Source of the DNA: Isoetes engelmannii
Taxonomy: Eukaryota; Streptophyta; Lycopodiopsida; Isoetales; Isoetaceae
Assembly (NCBI GenBank): GCA_011763485.2
Contig: JAANSK020263160.1
Coordinates: 1-20,668, forward strand
Reading direction: 5' to 3'
DNA length: 20,668 nucleotides
The position numbers were made by a program, and so were the translations under genes. The notes beneath the pieces are model-generated. The model was not told where the DNA came from, ran no database searches, and worked only from the letters and a program-made list of their open reading frames with translations. Below are positions 1-8,523 of this stretch, one piece after another (position 1 is the stretch's first letter; each line of letters begins with the position of its first letter).

Positions 1-31
1 TGGTTATGTTTTTGTTTCGTTTGTTTGTTTG

Positions 32-72
32 TAAGGACTTCGGTCCCTGTTCTGGTTAAGGACTTCGGTCCC
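32..72. repeat. Two direct repeats, each a UUCG tetraloop hairpin
   Basis: The 16-base unit TAAGGACTTCGGTCCC occurs at 32-47 and again at 57-72, 25 bases apart. Each copy contains GGAC-TTCG-GTCC (35-46 and 60-71), a perfect 4-bp stem closed by the C(UUCG)G tetraloop, which is known to be unusually stable in RNA. Function is unknown. The pair lies more than 500 bases upstream of the DPH1 start, so it may be transcribed from something outside the window or be simple repeat DNA. Confidence 0.8.
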
Positions 73-146
73 CCCTTCTGTTCCTGCCCATTTTTCATTT
101 CGATTTTACACGAAAGAAGCTTCGAGCTTTCCCCAACTCCGTCAAC

Positions 147-167
147 GGAAGGAAGGAAGGAAGGAAG
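147..167. repeat. (GGAA)5 microsatellite
   Basis: Five uninterrupted GGAA units. The rest of 73-420 holds no gene that I can support; the only other simple feature is a run of 14 A at 350-363. Confidence 0.9.
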
Positions 168-419
168 TATATTTTAACGTCCACGGAGGCCAGAGGCCTA
201 TGAGACGGTCGCCACAGTCAAAGCAACAATCTGTCAACTCTAGCAGAATAAAAAAGCTCGCCATATGCCTGCCATTTGCACAAATTTTAGAAGAATAAAC
301 CCTGGAGATCTGCTGGCTTTCTATAGATATGCACCATAGCCGACAACACAAAAAAAAAAAAAATTTGCCTAAATTTTTTTCAGGTACGTAATTCGACTCA
401 GGTGTGCATTACGTTTGTT

Positions 420-613
420 AATTTCCAGCGGTCGGACCGAGGCTGGCGGCTCCGCCAAGAAAATTTTCCTGCGGAATTCCTTTCCGCCGGAAATTATCTA
501 ATACTTAAAAGCAAAAACCTCAAAACCCTATGAAGGGTTGGAAAATTGCAGTGTCCTTGAAATCATAGGATAGGATATCAAATGTTAAATTAGGGTTTCG
601 TAAGAGTTCAGCT
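420..613 (+). promoter_or_regulatory. DPH1 upstream region with two telo-box motifs
   Basis: Two telo-box-like motifs lie just upstream of the DPH1 ATG: AAAACCCTA at 522-530 and TTAGGGTTT at 590-598 in the opposite orientation. Telo-boxes (AAACCCTAA) are known in promoters of plant translation genes such as ribosomal proteins and eEF1A. AACCC (524-528) and GGGTT (535-539) also form a small inverted repeat. No clear TATA box is seen at a suitable distance. The motif at 590-598 is so close to the start codon that it may sit in the 5' leader. Its regulatory role is inferred from position and from the function of the gene. Confidence 0.5.
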
Positions 614-1879
614 ATGGCGACGCCTAAAGGTGGACCTCGGAGATTTATCCGGCAGCAGATCCCTAATGCTATTCTTGACGATCCTAAGCTCAAAGCAGCT
701 ATGGCAGTATTGCCCAGCAACTATAACCTGGAAATTCCTAAAACTATATGGCGAGTAAAGCAAGCAGGTGCGAAGCGTGTAGCTCTACAGCTTCCTGAGG
801 GCCTTCTAATGTTTGCTCTAACGCTATGTGACATACTGGAGAGTTTTGCCGGCGTTGATGAATGCTTTGTTTTGGGGGATGTTACATATGGGGCATGTTG
901 CGTGGACGATTTCTCGGCCATTGCATTGGGTGCCGACTTTTTGGTTCATTATGGGCACAGTTGCCTTGTTCCTATTGATCTGGTGAGTATGCCATGTCTT
1001 TATGTTTTTGTAGAGATCCAGATCGATCTCGTTCATTTTGTGGAGAGTATCAAGTTTAATTTCGATAAAAGTAGCAGGCTTGCACTTTGTGGGGTAATTC
1101 AATTTGCTACAGCAATCAGCTCTGCTAAAATGGCACTGTCTGGGCATTTCGCTGAGATTATAGTTCCACAGGCAAAGCCATTATCCCCTGGAGAAGTTCT
1201 GGGTTGCACTGCACCTACGCTGCATGCAGGTGCCGTAGATGCCGTGGTTTTTGTTGCTGATGGGAGATTCCATCTTGAGGCATTTATGATTGCTAATCCC
1301 ACCGTCAAAGCCTTTAGATATGATCCTTATTCAAAAGTTCTTTCATTGGAAGAATATGACCATAATGGAATGAAGCAAACCCGGAGAAAAAGCATAGAAG
1401 AAGCTCAGAAGGGTAAACATTGGGGACTAGTTTTAGGAACACTTGGAAGGCAGGGAAATCCTCAGGTACTCCGGCAGGTCGAGGAGAAGTTAGCATCCAA
1501 AGGCGTACCATATACTATCTTCCTTATGTCTGAATTATCTCCATCAAAGATTGCTTTAATTGGAAAAGATATAGACGTGTGGGTACAAATTGCTTGTCCT
1601 AGGCTTTCCATAGATTGGGGAGAAGCATTTAGTCGACCTTTATTAACACCATTCGAGGCAAATGTTGCACTTGGATTTGCGAAACCCTGGTGGAATTCTA
1701 GTTTATGTGGGCTGCATGGCCCTTCATGCAATCAGATTGATGAAGTAGAAGGAACCGGCTGTTGTGAAAAATGTGGTGATGGGGAGGAAAGCAAGGGAAA
1801 TTGTGAGGTTTATCCAATGGATTACTATGCTAAAGATGGTGGTTCATGGAATTCTGCATATAGCAAGTCAACGAGATGA
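614..1879 (+). CDS. DPH1: Diphthamide biosynthesis protein 1 (2-(3-amino-3-carboxypropyl)histidine synthase subunit 1)
   Basis: A 421-residue protein that matches the DPH1/DPH2 family along its length. With DPH2 it forms the 4Fe-4S radical enzyme that moves the 3-amino-3-carboxypropyl group of S-adenosylmethionine onto a histidine of cytosolic eEF2, the first step of diphthamide synthesis. Visible landmarks are LPSNYNLEIPKTIWR (33-47), TYGACCVDDF (91-100), LGCTAP (196-201), DGRFHLEAFMIANP (216-229), TLGRQG (276-281), ACPRLSIDWG (327-336) and YPMDYYA (400-406). The family's three cluster-binding cysteines are present as about C95, C198 and C328. Length is close to that of animal and plant DPH1 (about 440). 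The start ATG has G at +4 and the family's N-terminal segment follows it. The frame has no intron. A Cys-rich stretch (365-397) precedes YPMDYYA. The gene looks intact and under its own promoter. Confidence 0.95.
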   Translation: MATPKGGPRRFIRQQIPNAILDDPKLKAAMAVLPSNYNLEIPKTIWRVKQAGAKRVALQLPEGLLMFALTLCDILESFAGVDECFVLGDVTYGACCVDDFSAIALGADFLVHYGHSCLVPIDLVSMPCLYVFVEIQIDLVHFVESIKFNFDKSSRLALCGVIQFATAISSAKMALSGHFAEIIVPQAKPLSPGEVLGCTAPTLHAGAVDAVVFVADGRFHLEAFMIANPTVKAFRYDPYSKVLSLEEYDHNGMKQTRRKSIEEAQKGKHWGLVLGTLGRQGNPQVLRQVEEKLASKGVPYTIFLMSELSPSKIALIGKDIDVWVQIACPRLSIDWGEAFSRPLLTPFEANVALGFAKPWWNSSLCGLHGPSCNQIDEVEGTGCCEKCGDGEESKGNCEVYPMDYYAKDGGSWNSAYSKSTR

Positions 1880-2899
1880 ATGATTACCAGGCTGATTGGA
1901 TTAAATGCAAGAGGTGCCACTTTCGTGGTACGAAATGTATTACTTGTTTGACCTTACTATCTAAAAGAATCACGTGTCATACTGTCCATGATGGTCTTAT
2001 TTCTGACTGGATGCATGCAGGTTTGGATTGATCAATCTTAGCAAAGTGAGAGAAACATGTGATGGAGTAAGGCAAGAGATGGGGATTTAGAGGGCTACTT
2101 GTTTTGTAGGAACTGCATGAATGAAAAATAGGCAGAGATGTGTTGCTCCGAACACAGCTGCTCGTCAATAACATCCAGGTACTTTTCCCATGATCTGTGA
2201 GGCAGCATCTCATGTTTCTGTTGACTCCTCATCCATTCATGTCTGATACGCATGTTTGCTACCCTATGCTATTCCAGTGCCCATCAGCACAAGGCTCATC
2301 ATGTTTTATACAGATAACCGGACATTTTCTACATGTTCTTATGCCAACATCAGCCTTCCATATTGTGTTCTTCAACTCCATAATTCAGATTTGATGCTGC
2401 TGGGTGGTAATTCTATTGAGTGCTAGATCTTTCAGAGAGTATTATACGTATCCAAGACAGGTCTTCTCTCAGCATGCTTTATTTGGTTCAGCTAAAGGTC
2501 TAAAGGTATGATCAAGATGTTATCTGTTTAATGGTCTCCATTCAAAAGCATTGCACCAAGTTGGGGACTGATGTATGGTAGATTGAAATTCACTATCCCA
2601 GATAACCAATCTTGGCAATGATGGCCATTCCAATTTGGGACTTGCATGGCTTGCAGAAAATTAACGAGTTTTGTCCTTCCTGATTGATGTCATTGAGATA
2701 GTTGCAGCTTTTAGCTTAACTGCATGAAAGTACTATTTAAAGTTTCTGTATTTTGTGATTACTTTTTGATTATTTTGTGTATTACGCCCCTGTGACTTCT
2801 CCACAAACACCTCCCTCCTCTTCTAGTCCCATCACTCCTACATCAGGCAATGGAACCCTAGATCCAACCCAAATGATGGCTCGCTTGGTGTCGTCGTAG
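1880..2899. other. DPH1 3' flank, no further gene seen
   Basis: This stretch probably starts with the DPH1 3' UTR. No canonical AATAAA signal stands out. Short open frames here have no coding character that I recognise. No mobile-element ends were found. Confidence 0.4.
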
Positions 2900-3467
2900 G
2901 AACTGAACCTTGATCTGGCAATCATGATATCTTGATCTGTGATGAAGCTTCTCCGTATAGACATCTCATCTACCTTCAATTGAAATATTGCCCCATTGAT
3001 GCAGTTTCTTACAAAGGATTTCTTAGCCAGTCTACACTCAAAAGCCTTGGCTTTGATCATTGCCCTGTAAAGACTGTTCCAATGCCATTAGAACTTTCTG
3101 AATCCTCACTAGTTTCAGCTGCATTGCGAGCTTGGGACTAGCCTAGATGCAGCTCCAATTTTCGGTATGTGGCTTGGCAAGATGCGTAATCTGCAAGAAC
3201 TTATGGTGAAGGATGTGGGAGTGAATGCTTCCAGTGTAGCAGTGGTCTTATCAAACAAAGCACTTTTGTGCTGTCCCCCAAACTGGATAATCCTCGATTT
3301 CTTAGAGGGGAATAACGCTACATTAGGTTTGGCAACAAGTCCATAGATTATACGGATTTTCTTATCACTTTGTAGGAGGGAACTTTGTCTGGTTTAAGTC
3401 TAGGCTGAACGGATTGCTACCAGTGCTTGCTAAGGCAGCCAAAACTTTGAGAACAATTCTGATATAA
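2900..3467 (+). pseudogene. Leucine-rich-repeat protein remnant, frame-broken
   Basis: The plus strand encodes LRR-like peptides in successive frames: ELNLDLAIMIS (2900-2932), then LIYLQLKYCPIDAVSYKGFL and STLKSLGFDHCPV in the frame of 2932-3141, then MRNLQELMVKDVGVNASS and VVLSNKALL in the frame 3137-3346, then LPVLAKAAKTLRTILI (3411-3467). The leucine spacing (LxxLxLxxCxI, LxSLxF, LQELMV) is that of ribonuclease-inhibitor-type or NLR-type LRRs. At least three frame changes are needed to join the pieces, and I see no clean splice sites at them. A decayed gene is therefore likelier than a live spliced one. The N-terminal domain that would name the family is absent. Confidence 0.5.
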
Positions 3468-5085
3468 TCAAGTGTTTTCTATATGACTAATTCTAGCAGT
3501 CATCAGCATGTCTTATAGATCAGAAATGGAAAAAACGTCCCTCAATTTTTTTGCATTGGCCTCCCTTTTTACTTGTCCTTTTTCTGCACTGTCTCTATCT
3601 ATGCTGCAGCCCTTTGCATCTTTAGACAAGAGTTTCTGTAGTTCTATATAACATCCAAGACATCAAACCCAACATTGTGGAGCTAAATCCGTATTTCATA
3701 TGTAGCTCTGCTCGTGTCCTTTTCTGCAGGGAAAGACGCAAGGACAAGCCCACATTTAGTACATTTTGATAAATGCATAGGAGTTCATGCATAGCACCAT
3801 ACCAAACAGGGCTCATGCCACATGTTAGTTGCTATTTCGGTTGCACCTTAATTTTGGTCTGTTTAATACTAGGTTGATCTGCCAAGCCTTTGTTCTTTTA
3901 TCTTCTGTGTTTGTGGCCTTCACCCTTGTTCTGGGGCATTCTGGTTGCTAGGTTATAGCACGAAAGTGTTGCAAGTATTCTTTCTGCCATTTTGTTGCAC
4001 GGTCAATTCATGGATGTCTCATTTGTAGTTATCCTTCTGCATCTATGCATGTTCAACCATCTAGCTCTCATATATTTATTTGGTTCCGGTGAGTCTGCTG
4101 TGAGTTCCCCTGAAGTAGAGGCCCTGAGACTTTTTTTAGTTCTGCATTGTGATCTTTAGGCATTGTAACTGTTGCAATTTTTGAAGCATGACAATTCTGA
4201 TGCATTGGATTCACGTTTTCCTTTCGTATTGTTGTTTTTGTTTGTGATTGTGCATTTTATAGTTGTAATGTGCTCACTTTTCACATTCTTTATGTTTATC
4301 TATGTATTTATGTTCATTCCGGTTTGTCACAGAAGTACAGGATTTGAATTCGTGTTTGGATTTCGATTTGCCTTTGCTTGCAGGTGGTGAGCTGTATTGT
4401 GGGTTTATGTGTGCCTCCAATTATTCTAGCTTTTCAAACACAAAATCTTTTGCAGGAGCAGTGCAAACTCCCTGTTGGTTTATGCACAATAACGGTCAGA
4501 TTTTCATGTCTGTCACCTTGATCTCAGACTGATTATTTGGTGTTGTAGTTTAGATGAAAAAGTATTGTAATTTGAAATGCTTTAACATATCGTCCAGATC
4601 TATTTCATTTGGATGTTATTCACCACAAATTGCTTTGATTCATGAATTCCATACTACATTGTTCAACTTGGGGACGACTTCATTAAATCCACTTCAGATT
4701 TATGCTTCCTCCGTTACTTGATGAGACGTTTTTTTTTTCTTTATTGATAAATTCTTTATTTGTTTCGTGACGTAAAGTGCATACCAATTCAGAGCTAATA
4801 AAACAAGTGAGTGCCATGCCGCTGAAACCAATAACCAGAAGGAGGTTGATCTAGACAGAACTTGGAGGTGAATTTGGAAAGTGAGGGTATGAGATGTCTT
4901 CAAGTAAAACAAAATCCAGACATTCCAATTAACTGATGCTCCTTAGTGATGCAATTATGCAACTAATGTCATCATTGATTCCCATCTTAGTACACGTTCT
5001 TGGACTTACTAGCCTTTGTGAAGAGAGGCTGTATTGGAGCTCATGTTGGATTTGTTTCGTCCTTATCGCTCATCCTTGGCTGTTG
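3468..5085. other. Gene-free stretch
   Basis: T-rich DNA with only short, low-complexity open frames, such as a hydrophobic 72-codon frame at 4172-4390 rich in F and V. On the minus strand, around 4728-4775, an A-rich run preceded by AATAAAGAATTTATCAATAAA looks like the 3' end of an old retroposed sequence, but nothing coding is attached to it. Confidence 0.35.
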
Positions 5086-5257
5086 ATGGCCAAGATATTC
5101 TTTAAAAGATGCCCTCTAGTGCAACGAGAGCCGTCCAACGAAAATAAGATGGGTCAAACCTCAAAATCCACATGGCCAAGATATTCTTTAAAAGATGCCC
5201 TCTAGTGCAACGAGAGCCGTCCAACGAAAATAAGATGGGTCAAACCTCAAAATCCAC
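5086..5257. repeat. Perfect 86-bp tandem duplication (2 copies)
   Basis: Positions 5086-5171 and 5172-5257 read as identical over all 86 bases, starting ATGGCCAAGATATTC and ending CAAAATCCAC. The unit length is not a multiple of three, so copies inside an open frame are read in different frames. Complete identity suggests a recent duplication or slippage event, or an assembly artefact. Confidence 0.9.
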
Positions 5258-5658
5258 GTCACCCTATGATTTGGAGACCATGGTGTACAGGTCAATGATG
5301 CAGTCAACCCTTAGGTCAAACACGCATCCACCACCACGAAGGAACACGTGGCCGCATGGAAGGGCACCGCCACTAGGAACAATATAAAAGAGTATGCAAG
5401 GCGGATTCCACAATGCTCCACCATGGCCTAAAGCCGGGGGCTAATCCCATGCAGACATGCACAATCACAAATTGTCCCAACACGCAGATGGTATTTACAA
5501 GAGTTTTGCAAGTTTTTTTTGTTTTTAATTTTTTAAGTATTTCATATGTAGCTGACAAATGATGAAGCACACTATGCCATGAAACGAAATCACATAAGAA
5601 CAAATTAAAATCATTCAGACTAATTATACCTGAGATGCAAAGCAGCAGCTTGACGCCT
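5258..5658. other. 3' flank of the minus-strand gene
   Basis: No gene is supported here. On the minus strand a splice-donor-like CTCAG|GTATAA begins its intron at 5629, only about 30 bases after the stop codon at 5659. The gene may therefore have an intron in its 3' UTR, with the rest of the transcript in this stretch or beyond. Confidence 0.3.
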
Positions 5659-6201
5659 CTACAGTGCATCAATCCTTCGGAGCTCACGAACGAGGATGCC
5701 ACGAGCCAAATTCATGTGTGCCTTGAGCGCATGCCTTTGCTCAGCATTGACATTGATAGTCTCCCACTCAACAACAGCCAAAGCTTGCTCCAATACGTAA
5801 AACGAACTTCCCAGCTGTATCCTCAAAACCCTCACAGCAGCCGCCACACTCTCTGCAATTGTACTAATAGACACCACATTTTCTATCAGCTCCCCATCCA
5901 CATGGCCATGCTCTGCCTGCGGATTGGCAATCCGTGGATCGGGCAACCCACTTGCAATGAGCTGTGGAATGTCTGGCATGTGGGAAGCCAAGGGAATAGG
6001 CTGAGCAAGAGGCGGCCCATGCGGAGGGAACAAAGGCAACAATGGACTGGGACGGGCCATGGCAGGATGCACACCAGCATGAACAGACACAGGTGGAGGT
6101 GGGCGGGATGGAGCACGTGAGGTTACTCCATCTTCACTACTGTCGGTCAATTCAATGACCTCACGAGGGTCTATGTGCCCGTTAGCCTCCGCAACCGACA
6201 T
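5659..6201 (-). CDS. Uncharacterised 180-residue protein with a SUMO-interaction-like motif
   Basis: I do not recognise the family. The N-terminus carries VIELTDSSED (15-24), which fits a SUMO-interaction motif: hydrophobic V-I-x-L followed by acidic and serine residues. Residues 29-85 are rich in proline with no predicted fold. Residues 104-180 look helical (STIAESVAAAVRVLRIQL, then a second and third helix ending in ARGILVRELRRIDAL). There is no signal peptide, membrane segment or zinc motif. The splice-acceptor-like TTGCAG|GAATG lies directly before the start, which supports this ATG and an upstream 5' UTR intron. The product may be a nuclear adaptor or a protein of a transposon; the sequence does not decide. 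Coding is supported by length and coherent composition only. Confidence 0.55.
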   Translation of the reverse strand: MSVAEANGHIDPREVIELTDSSEDGVTSRAPSRPPPPVSVHAGVHPAMARPSPLLPLFPPHGPPLAQPIPLASHMPDIPQLIASGLPDPRIANPQAEHGHVDGELIENVVSISTIAESVAAAVRVLRIQLGSSFYVLEQALAVVEWETINVNAEQRHALKAHMNLARGILVRELRRIDAL

Positions 6202-6203
6202 TC

Positions 6204-6524
6204 CTGCAACTCAAAACCACATGATATACAAGTGCAAAGCAACATGACTCATCAAACAAACAACACATGAAACAAACAACAGATCCTGAAGAGAAAACCA
6301 TTCATATTCAATGATGCTGATGAACATAATACATGAAGCACAAAATAGGAAAACCAATTGCAACCAGCAAAGAAGGAAAGACTCCCCTTTCCATAAAAAC
6401 AACTGCAACCAGCAAACAAGGAAAGACTCCCCTTTCCCTGCACTTCCGCCCCATATCCAGCCTCCTCCAAATCCACAGACTGGGAATTCAAACCTACCTG
6501 CTCTTGACCCTTTCTTAAACATAC
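6204..6524 (-). other. Putative 5' UTR intron of the 180-residue gene
   Basis: On the minus strand the donor CAACAG|GTATGTTTAAG starts the intron at 6524, and the acceptor GAGTTGCAG|GAATG ends it at 6204. The length is 321 bases. An alternative donor, AGCAG|GTAGGT, lies near 6498. The intron contains the 45-bp repeat listed below. This is inferred from splice consensus only. Confidence 0.4.
6361..6437. repeat. Two 32-bp direct repeats, 45-bp period
   Basis: CAACCAGCAAAGAAGGAAAG plus 12 more bases at 6361-6392 recurs at 6406-6437 with one difference in 32 bases. The period of 45 bases keeps any frame through it open, which explains repeated peptides in several overlapping open frames here. 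It lies inside the putative intron. Confidence 0.85.
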
Positions 6525-6940
6525 CTGTTGATGGAGTTTTGGACTGAAATCCCAAGTACACCAGCTATGAAGAACGAAAATGGCAGAGCACTTCTGCAAT
6601 CCAGAATCTGGAATTTCGGATTTCAAAGAGCACAGGAAACCAACGCCCTTTTGCAAGTTCAGAGCAACAAGGCCAAACCGAAATTCACAGATGCAAAAGC
6701 AACACCGCTTTACCAACTCCAGAGCAACCAAGGAAAACCAAAATCAGGTATTTAAGATTCACCAGAAGAGCTTCCCACCAAATCCTATGGCACCAAACCA
6801 GAAACGAAAGCAAAGATCACTGCCACAAACCTCATCGCTGCATCCATGTTTGATTCACCTACATGCCAAGGCACTCTCCGTCCAAGAAACGTGGAAGGCG
6901 CTCCCCGACATCTGCGCACCGTCCACCAAAAACTTATAAA
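6525..6940 (-). promoter_or_regulatory. Putative promoter and first non-coding exon of the 180-residue gene
   Basis: On the minus strand a TATA-box-like TTTATAAG lies at 6940-6933. A transcript starting some 30 bases downstream (about 6905) would run to the splice donor at 6525. Within it a short upstream frame, MDAAMRFVAVIFAFVSGLVP, begins near 6847. The exon has no long open frame that continues into the main coding exon. TATA and exon limits are inferred. Confidence 0.3.
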
Positions 6941-7088
6941 AAAAACTGCTAACCCCTTCTCAACCATGCAAAACTCAAAATCAGGTGTCCACCATGAGCA
7001 ATATACCAAAACATATACGAATACCCTACTTCAACCATCTGCTTTCTTATGTAACACGATATGCTTTTCACATTTTGGAACCCTTATT

Positions 7089-7230
7089 GCAAAAATTGCA
7101 AAAATATCAACATGATGATGATGGAGCATCTTGGGTTGCTAAATGTGTAGTTGAGAACTCGCAAAAATTGCAAAAATATCAACATGATGATGATGGAGCA
7201 TCTTAGGGTTGCTAAATGTGTAGTTGAGAA
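7089..7230. repeat. 72-bp tandem duplication (2 copies)
   Basis: Copy one is 7089-7160 and copy two begins at 7161. Each starts GCAAAAATTGCAAAAATATC and contains a (GAT)n core and the segment GGGTTGCTAAATGTGTAGTT. Copy two has one inserted A (CTTAGGG against CTTGGG). It lies upstream of the minus-strand gene. Confidence 0.85.
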
Positions 7231-7646
7231 GTCTAATTGACGTTTGATATATTATAAATCATCTATTTTGAATATCAAAAGTATGAGGAACATACCCTCA
7301 TGCATAGTCTAAATGATCAACAGTTTTTTTAAGGACTACACCTTCCTGACGATGTTTGAACTCTACACAGAACGCTCAAAATACAAGGAGTTGACGAAGG
7401 GACTGTTCCCCGTTACTTACTCACTTTTCTAATAAAATTTGCAAACGTTATTCTAATGAAATTTGCAAATGTATTATTCCTCGTTACTTACTTTTCTAAC
7501 CACAGGGAAGTCAAAAAGAGAACCGCCACGATAAATTTCTTGTAGAAAGTAATGCACAAAGTGGGAATTTTGTGTATAAAAACTAGTAGTAATAGACAAG
7601 TGAAGGGACACTTATAATAAAACGAATTTATGATTAACTAAGGTAA
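7231..7646. other. AT-rich spacer with short repeats
   Basis: No gene seen. TTTGATAT (7243-7250) and ATATCAAA (7272-7279) form a short inverted repeat. Around 7410-7500 two direct repeat pairs occur: GTTACTTACT with TTTTCTAA, and TTCTAATRAAATTTGCAAAY. Confidence 0.4.
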
Positions 7647-7820
7647 GGTTATCGGACTAGACAAGTCTGATAACCAAAAACACATGAGCTCGGATGTACG
7701 TCCTCGACTAGATATTTGGCACGTAAAGCCTCGGCCTGTTGGACATGTCAGACGAGTCCCAGGGCCTCGGCTATTATCAGAGGTGACGTCAGAGGCGAAG
7801 TCCGATAACCGCCTTATCGG
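7647..7820. repeat. Cluster of GGTTATCGGAC inverted repeats
   Basis: GGTTATCGGACT (7647-7658) folds back on AGTCTGATAACC (7664-7675), with one G-T opposition and a 5-base loop. The same GGTTATCGGAC (7647-7657) is also the perfect complement of GTCCGATAACC (7800-7810). CCGATAA (7802-7808) in turn pairs with TTATCGG (7814-7820). The enclosed DNA is more GC-rich than the flanks and has CCTCGGCC/GGCCTCGG repeats. It may be the structured end of a small non-autonomous element; no target-site duplication was found. A 65-codon plus-strand frame (7684-7881) crosses it but has no recognisable product. Confidence 0.55.
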
Positions 7821-8523
7821 GCTTGTATGCGAGGACAAAAATTGTGACGAGCTTGGCGTGTTGGTAGGCGTGTACATGTAATTGCCACATTAATGGTGAT
7901 TTAGAAATAATTATTAATGAGAGGATTTAAGCATTTAACTATAAATGCAAAATACATACATAGTATGTATAGCAAGTTTATACAGTGAAGTATAAAATCT
8001 AATCAATGGAGGAGATTGGGGTTTTTCGTGCAAAGGAAGGAGGAGTTATTGCTGCAAGGAGACAAATTGGATTTTTATCTTGGACAAGCAAGTGGAGCTT
8101 TGATTCACACAAGGTGGGCGGTTTAATAGCTTACATCTGGGGTTTCTTGTAGATGCTAAGAATTTTGTATGATCTTTCCTGGTCTGATCTAATTATTGAC
8201 TGCTTATGTAACTCTCTTGAGAAGGATGGTTAAGGGAATTGAACCTGGTGGTAATCTTTGTTCTTAAGTGAATTGAATACAGGTTACAGGAGGACGATTT
8301 GGTAAGTGCCTGTAGCGCTAGGTTTTCATAGTAATAGAAGCAGGATGTATGGCTATGGTCGCCGAATTTGCTGGTCATAGGAATCATGCTTGTAGCTATG
8401 GCTGGTTGGGTCCTGTAAGACCACTAGGGCGCTTATGAGCGACCCTAATCAGGTCAGAATTCAAACAAAGTGGTTTATATAGGGTTGAAATGGCCCAAGG
8501 AAATATATCTGAGGAATCTGGGC
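7821..8523. other. Spacer with a promoter-like TATA and hairpins
   Basis: No gene supported. TATAAAT at 7940-7946 is followed by a perfect inverted repeat ATACATAC (7952-7959) / GTATGTAT (7963-7970). Further on, TAGGGCGCT (8425-8433) pairs with AGCGACCCTA (8438-8447) around the loop TATG with one bulged A. These may belong to the element at 7647 or be old LTR-like DNA. Confidence 0.3.

Noticed and set aside
4172-4532. Two overlapping plus-strand frames rich in F, V and C
   Set aside because: Composition follows the T-rich DNA; no motif, no splice context.
5635-6120. 161-codon plus-strand frame
   Set aside because: It lies opposite the 180-residue minus-strand gene and its residues (H, W, R, T rich) look like antisense shadow.
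6315-6321. CTGATGA motif, hammerhead box
   Set aside because: No stem II hairpin or GAAA follows; chance occurrence.
6311-6939. Several plus-strand frames
   Set aside because: They arise from the 45-bp repeats and from the antisense of the putative intron and leader of the minus-strand gene.
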